Assembly: GCA_031258995.1 (NCBI GenBank)
Contig: JAIRMB010000062.1
Span: 1 to 9,013 of the forward strand
Direction of reading: 5' to 3'
Length of the DNA stretch: 9,013 nt
DNA from: Puniceicoccales bacterium
GTDB taxonomy: Bacteria > Verrucomicrobiota > Verrucomicrobiia > Opitutales > JAIRLM01
The translations under genes were made by a program, and so were the position numbers. Position 1 is the first letter of the stretch. Each line of letters starts with the position of its first letter. The notes beneath the pieces were generated by a model, which saw only the letters and a list, made by a program, of their open reading frames with translations, was not told where the DNA came from and ran no database searches. Positions 6,158 through 9,013 of this stretch are shown piece after piece.

Positions 6158-7090
6158 TTGATCGATTTTTCGAATGAGCGCGCCGCCGCCGGCCAACGCA
6201 AATCCTCGGTTCACCAAGTCGGAGGAAAGCTCTGGCGGGCACCGCTCTAGCGTGGAGCGGATCATATCGGCGATGGCATTGAGGGAATCCCCTAGCGCCT
6301 CCCGCACTTCCTGGGAGGTCAGCTGTACAGTCTGAGGCAGGCCGGTAATGGTGTCTCGGCCCCGCACGGCGATGGAACATTCCTGCTCCAGCGGCATGGC
6401 GGAGCCGATGCGAATTTTCGTCTCTTCGGCCGTACGCTCTCCGATGAAAAGATTATGGGCCCGCTTCAGGTAATTGACGATGGCCAGGTCCATGGCATCT
6501 CCGCCGACCCGCAGACTTCGAGCATAGACAACGCCATTCAAGGAGATGACAGCCACCTCCGTTGTTCCTCCGCCAATGTCTACGATCATGTTGGCGACCG
6601 GTTCCTCGATGGGCAGTCCCACGCCGATGGCAGCCGCCACCGGCTCCTGCAATAGGAGAACTTCTCGTGCTCCCGCATTCATGGCAGACTCCTTTACGGC
6701 CCGCCGTTCCACTTCCGTAATGCCGGAAGGCACGGCCACTACCACCCGCGGCGCGACGAAACGGGCAGAACGGCACGCCTTTGCGATAAAATAGCGCAGC
6801 ATGGCCTCGGTTACGTCAAAATCGGCGATCACACCATCCTTCATGGGCCTGGTTGCGACAATATTGCCCGGCGTGCGGCCCAGCATAGATTTCGCTTCCT
6901 CGCCGACGGCCCGCACCTTCCGGCTATCGCTGTAGAGGGCAACCACACTCGGCTCATTGAGCACAATTCCGCGATCCCTAGCGTAGACGAGCGTATTGGC
7001 GGTGCCCAGGTCAATGCCCAAATCGTGGGAAAAGAGCCCAAACGCCCTCCCCACTCTGCCGTGGAGCTTCCGGTACAGCCTCCCCATCAT
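6032..7090 (-). CDS. mreB: Rod shape-determining protein MreB
   Basis: Bacterial actin homologue that polymerises under the inner membrane and guides lateral peptidoglycan synthesis with MreC, MreD, RodA and PBP2. The 352-residue protein has the actin-fold nucleotide motifs: phosphate 1 DLGTANT (27-33), a phosphate 2 region around DIGGGTTE, and the adenosine loop FALAGGGAL. LLQEPVAAAIGVGLPIEEP is also typical. The start has tandem ATG codons (7090-7088 and 7087-7085). The N-terminus is about ten residues longer than in E. coli, basic and amphipathic (GRLYRKLHGRVGRAFGLF), fitting direct membrane binding. No strong Shine-Dalgarno sequence is seen. The TAG stop (6034-6032) lies within the atpB reading frame. 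No mreC or mreD follows, because atpB occupies the downstream side. Confidence 0.96.
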   Translation of the reverse strand: MMGRLYRKLHGRVGRAFGLFSHDLGIDLGTANTLVYARDRGIVLNEPSVVALYSDSRKVRAVGEEAKSMLGRTPGNIVATRPMKDGVIADFDVTEAMLRYFIAKACRSARFVAPRVVVAVPSGITEVERRAVKESAMNAGAREVLLLQEPVAAAIGVGLPIEEPVANMIVDIGGGTTEVAVISLNGVVYARSLRVGGDAMDLAIVNYLKRAHNLFIGERTAEETKIRIGSAMPLEQECSIAVRGRDTITGLPQTVQLTSQEVREALGDSLNAIADMIRSTLERCPPELSSDLVNRGFALAGGGALIRKIDQLLRQRTSLPVFVADEPLWAVANGTGAVIQNLTNWIRAGGSA

Positions 7091-7117
7091 CTTGGTCCGC
7101 TCATGCCCGTTCTAGTC

Positions 7118-7146
7118 AATTTGCAAAGATTTCGGGGGAATGTCAA
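7118..7146 (-). promoter_or_regulatory. Candidate mreB promoter
   Basis: On the minus strand a perfect TTGACA (7146-7141) is followed, after a 17-base spacer, by CAAATT (7123-7118), a three-of-six match to TATAAT. The box lies about 30 bases upstream of the mreB start codon. The -35 box and spacing are good but the -10 is weak. Confidence 0.4.
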
Positions 7147-7154
7147 CGGACATT
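7139..7154. promoter_or_regulatory. Palindrome overlapping the mreB -35 box
   Basis: AATGTC (7139-7144) and GACATT (7149-7154) form a perfect 6-bp inverted repeat around AACG. It covers the candidate -35 hexamer, the place where a repressor would block polymerase. Operator function is an inference; the binding protein is unknown. Confidence 0.3.
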
Positions 7155-7258
7155 CACGGAAAATTTCCATAGCGGTTGTAATTTTCTACCGGTTGACAAA
7201 ACGGAGAGTACAAAACCCTCACTTTTACGTACTCAAAATTTACACAGTCGCAAGGGCC

Positions 7259-7335
7259 CGTCGCATTTCGCAGCGCGACGCCGGCGCAACAGAGATACCC
7301 CTTGCCGGCGCGTTCGAGTAAAAAGGCGCCGGCAA
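7259..7335. repeat. Cluster of GC-rich inverted repeats after the HTH gene
   Basis: CGTCGC (7259-7264) pairs with GCGACG (7275-7280). TTGCCGGCGC (7302-7311) pairs perfectly with GCGCCGGCAA (7326-7335) over a 14-base loop. The core GCCGGCGC also occurs at 7280-7287, so it can compete for the same partner. The cluster begins nine bases past the stop of the minus-strand HTH gene, on its 3' side. Neither strand has a T tract after the stem, so it is not a standard terminator. It may be a transcript-end structure. Confidence 0.5.
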
Positions 7336-7343
7336 AAAGTGCT

Positions 7344-7718
7344 CTAGGCGCAACTGTCGTAGAAGCCGTTGAGAATCTTAGAAACAACGGCGTAGCTGAC
7401 GTCGTACTTCTTTGACGCGGCGTTCATGGACAATCCTTTGCGACAATCCTCGCGAATAGTATCGCGCAGTTGCCCCGTCACGCGGGTGCGCTTTCTTTTT
7501 CTTTGAAAAGAATTTTCACCGGTCACACGCAGGCCAAACCGGCGAATGAGCGCTTCAACCAAGTCTACCGGAGAAGAATAGCCGCTCCCCTCGTAAAGGG
7601 AATTCAGCTTTTGTGCCTTCTCCGAGTCCTCCCTGTGGAGACGCAAAAGCACCTCTTTCTTTTTCGCAAGACGTCTCGCCTCTTTTTCTATAACGCGGAT
7701 TTCTTCATCTACACTCAT
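7344..7718 (-). CDS. Small coiled-coil and helix-turn-helix protein, uncharacterised
   Basis: I do not recognise this family. The 124-residue protein starts at ATG 7718-7716, preceded at good spacing by GGAG in TTGGAGAAGAAAATG, so this start is preferred over the longer open frame reaching 7943. Residues about 3-40 are charged with heptad-like leucines, probably a coiled coil for oligomerisation. Residues 45-66 (SGYSSPVDLVEALIRRFGLR) look like a short helical module. A very basic linker follows (RKRKRTR, 73-79). Residues about 84-118 read as a helix-turn-helix of the resolvase/Psq/Fis-like type, with SMNAASKKYDVSYAVVSKIL as the core. A DNA-binding regulator or nucleoid protein is the natural inference. 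It is divergent from the exported repeat protein at 7870, and the shared gap contains palindromes. Its composition is more AT-rich than the flanking housekeeping genes. Confidence 0.72.
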   Translation of the reverse strand: MSVDEEIRVIEKEARRLAKKKEVLLRLHREDSEKAQKLNSLYEGSGYSSPVDLVEALIRRFGLRVTGENSFQRKRKRTRVTGQLRDTIREDCRKGLSMNAASKKYDVSYAVVSKILNGFYDSCA

Positions 7719-7742
7719 TTTCTTCTCCAAGGTTATTGGGTG

Positions 7743-7758
7743 ACCTCCGATTGGAGGT
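7743..7758 (-). promoter_or_regulatory. Leader hairpin carrying a perfect Shine-Dalgarno sequence
   Basis: ACCTCC and GGAGGT form a 6-bp stem with a 4-base loop, 24 bases upstream of the HTH gene start. In the minus-strand transcript the GGAGGU would be locked in the stem. The HTH gene has its own GGAG closer to the ATG, so this one is not its ribosome binding site. It could be a DNA palindrome (operator) or an RNA structure affecting ribosome loading. Confidence 0.35.
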
Positions 7759-7800
7759 AAATTATGAAATATGTGTGTGCAAGAAATTTTTTCCCTTTCT

Positions 7801-7817
7801 CTTGAAGAATTTTCAAG
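7801..7817. promoter_or_regulatory. Interrupted palindrome in the divergent gap
   Basis: CTTGAAGAATTTTCAAG is a 17-base near-perfect palindrome: six outer pairs, one mismatch, one inner pair and a central A. It lies mid-way between the HTH gene and the repeat-protein gene, in AT-rich sequence where both promoters would have to lie. An operator for the adjacent HTH protein is an inference. Confidence 0.4.
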
Positions 7818-7822
7818 TGGCT

Positions 7823-7834
7823 TTTTTCGAAAAA
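7823..7834. promoter_or_regulatory. Perfect 12-base palindrome TTTTTCGAAAAA
   Basis: A perfect palindrome six bases from the 7801-7817 palindrome, in the same divergent gap. A/T tracts flanking a central CG could serve as a bent or protein-binding site. Such simple sequences also occur by chance in AT-rich spacers. Confidence 0.3.
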
Positions 7835-7869
7835 TCTCCACGCGCGGCCATCGTACCCAAAGGTGGTAA

Positions 7870-9013
7870 ATGAGAAAGCAAAGCGGAAGAATTGACAGTC
7901 TCGACCACCCCATCGGAATGGGCGTCGTGCACCATCGGATCAATTTCCTTCTCTGCCTATTTTGCGAACTTCCCCTTGCCGGAATGGCCCTAGCAATAGA
8001 AGGGGGCGGCCAGCACTGGGAAATTCCTTTTCCGAAAGAATTTTTTTACGCATCCCAGCTGCAATCTCCTCCGTCGCCATCGGCCACGCTACGGTCCACA
8101 TTCCCAACGGCGTTGGAAGAGGTGGCCGCCATTTCGGACGATGGGGTATGGCATTGCGTTCTCGGGGCGATGGCCGCCGAAAGGGATGGCTTCAGCTGTT
8201 TGGCCCGAGATCGCTGGGAAATGGCGGAGGACATGGCGGATCGGCTGGGATTTGGGGAAGGCGTGAAAGAATTCCACAGCCACGCAATTGCCCACCTGCT
8301 ACCGCCGTCCGAGGCGGCCGTCGCGCGGATGCGACGTTGCTGGGAAAAAGGGAAAAGGCGGCGAGACCTGGAAAGATGCCTGATTCTGCTGGCGCGGTTG
8401 GATCGAAAAGAGGAGGCCCGCCGCCTATTAGGACAGCAACTGGACGATGATAGGGCGGGGGGAGTGGTGGATCCGCAGCTGGCTCTTTTGGGAGCCCTCC
8501 TATGGCCGGAAGACACTGATCAATTTGGCCATTTGCTTAGGCGGGCTCTCATCGAAGATGGTCCCGCATCCGTACGGGTAGCTGTCCTGCGGCTGCTCGT
8601 ACGACAGCCCGGCGGGGAGGATCTGTCGCCATTCCTGGCCGTCCTGCCGGAAGCGGCGGATCGGGAGTTGGGAGCCGCCCTCCGCCTCGCTCGGTTGGAA
8701 TTGGCTCTGCGCGACGGAGATTGGCCTTTAGCAAAAACGCTAGCCGGGATACTTTTTCGCGAAAATGGCACGGATAGTGAAAGGCGGGAAGGATTCCTAC
8801 GGCTCTGGCTCTGGCTGGCGCTTGAGCGGGTGCCCACAGACTATGGAAAAATTGCGGCGCTCTTGCGCAATTCCGATTCCACCGGTACCGAACGACGTAC
8901 CATCCACCTCGCCCTCGCCGCCCACTACCTTCGACAAGGCAATTGCTCCCTTGCCCAACGTTTTTTGGGGAAGTGCGGCCCGCTAGATCAAAAAGAACTC
9001 GCCCTGCAAACTC
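7870..9013 (+). CDS. Probable exported alpha-solenoid (TPR-like) protein, N-terminal part (cut by window edge)
   Basis: Found by translating the plus strand; the frame is open from 7870 to the right edge (381 complete codons, no stop). ATG 7870 is preceded by AAGGTGG (7860-7866), a near Shine-Dalgarno sequence with short spacing. ATG 7918 would give a more usual 26-residue signal peptide (MGVVHHRINFLLCLFCELPL, then AGMALA, then IEGG). Either start leaves the hydrophobic segment near the N-terminus, so export or membrane anchoring is likely. The rest is rich in Leu, Ala and Arg, with helix pairs resembling TPR or similar repeats: RDLERCLILLARLDRKEEAR, ALRLARLELALRDGDWPLAK and LALAAHYLRQGNCSLAQRFL. 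No catalytic motif is visible. Such proteins usually act as protein-protein scaffolds in the envelope. It is divergent from the HTH gene; function unknown. Confidence 0.75.
   Translation, partial: MRKQSGRIDSLDHPIGMGVVHHRINFLLCLFCELPLAGMALAIEGGGQHWEIPFPKEFFYASQLQSPPSPSATLRSTFPTALEEVAAISDDGVWHCVLGAMAAERDGFSCLARDRWEMAEDMADRLGFGEGVKEFHSHAIAHLLPPSEAAVARMRRCWEKGKRRRDLERCLILLARLDRKEEARRLLGQQLDDDRAGGVVDPQLALLGALLWPEDTDQFGHLLRRALIEDGPASVRVAVLRLLVRQPGGEDLSPFLAVLPEAADRELGAALRLARLELALRDGDWPLAKTLAGILFRENGTDSERREGFLRLWLWLALERVPTDYGKIAALLRNSDSTGTERRTIHLALAAHYLRQGNCSLAQRFLGKCGPLDQKELALQT

Noticed and set aside
7193..7198. Plus-strand TTGACA upstream of nothing
   Set aside because: No -10 box occurs at 15-19 bases and no plus-strand gene begins until 7870.
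7719..7943. Upstream extension of the HTH gene to ATG 7943
   Set aside because: The extra 75 residues overlap the divergent gene's start and have no recognisable features. GGAG at proper spacing supports the ATG at 7718.
7962..8450. Plus-strand open frame of 162 codons
   Set aside because: Out of frame with the 7870-9013 open frame, which has a signal peptide and regular helical repeats; this one is a Gly/Arg-rich shadow.
1..9013. CRISPR array, insertion sequence, integrase or prophage genes
   Set aside because: No regularly spaced repeats, transposase motifs or terminal inverted repeats were found; the two tRNA genes have no integrase beside them.

Overview
This is a GC-rich bacterial chromosomal segment dominated by housekeeping genes. 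The gene set is the N-terminal part of a class I ribonucleotide reductase, an FkbM-type methyltransferase, TadA, IF-1, tRNA-Thr, Rho, tRNA-Val, F0 subunit a, MreB, a small helix-turn-helix protein and the start of an exported helical-repeat protein. Most starts lack a Shine-Dalgarno sequence. Together with a Rho carrying a long Arg/Gly-rich N-terminus and the scattered placement of atpB and mreB, this suggests a member of the PVC group (perhaps Verrucomicrobiota). That placement is an inference; no rRNA or other phylogenetic marker was available to confirm it.

Layout: 1-743 (minus) is the start of nrdA, which runs off the left edge. A 360-base gap separates it from a divergent fkbM-like gene (1104-1811, plus), whose base composition is visibly more AT-rich. 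tadA (1991-2545) and infA (2558-2833) follow as a tight pair, then a weak terminator hairpin. tRNA-Thr(CGT), rho, a strong hairpin, tRNA-Val(GAC) and atpB all lie on the plus strand (2911-6157). mreB is convergent with atpB (7090-6032, minus), and the two reading frames overlap by 126 bases. The stretch 7091-7343 holds a candidate mreB promoter with a palindrome on its -35 box and a cluster of inverted GC-rich repeats.

The right end is the least ordinary part. A 124-residue coiled-coil plus helix-turn-helix protein (7718-7344, minus) is divergent from a probable exported alpha-solenoid/TPR-like protein (7870 to the right edge, plus). The AT-rich gap between them carries two palindromes and a GGAGGT/ACCTCC hairpin. 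This could be a self-regulated regulator-target pair, but its function is unknown.

Functionally, tadA, infA, the two tRNAs and rho belong to translation and transcription termination. nrdA supplies deoxynucleotides, atpB belongs to the ATP synthase proton channel and mreB to cell shape. The atpB gene has no other atp genes next to it, and mreB has no mreC/mreD on its downstream side, so both look detached from their usual operons.
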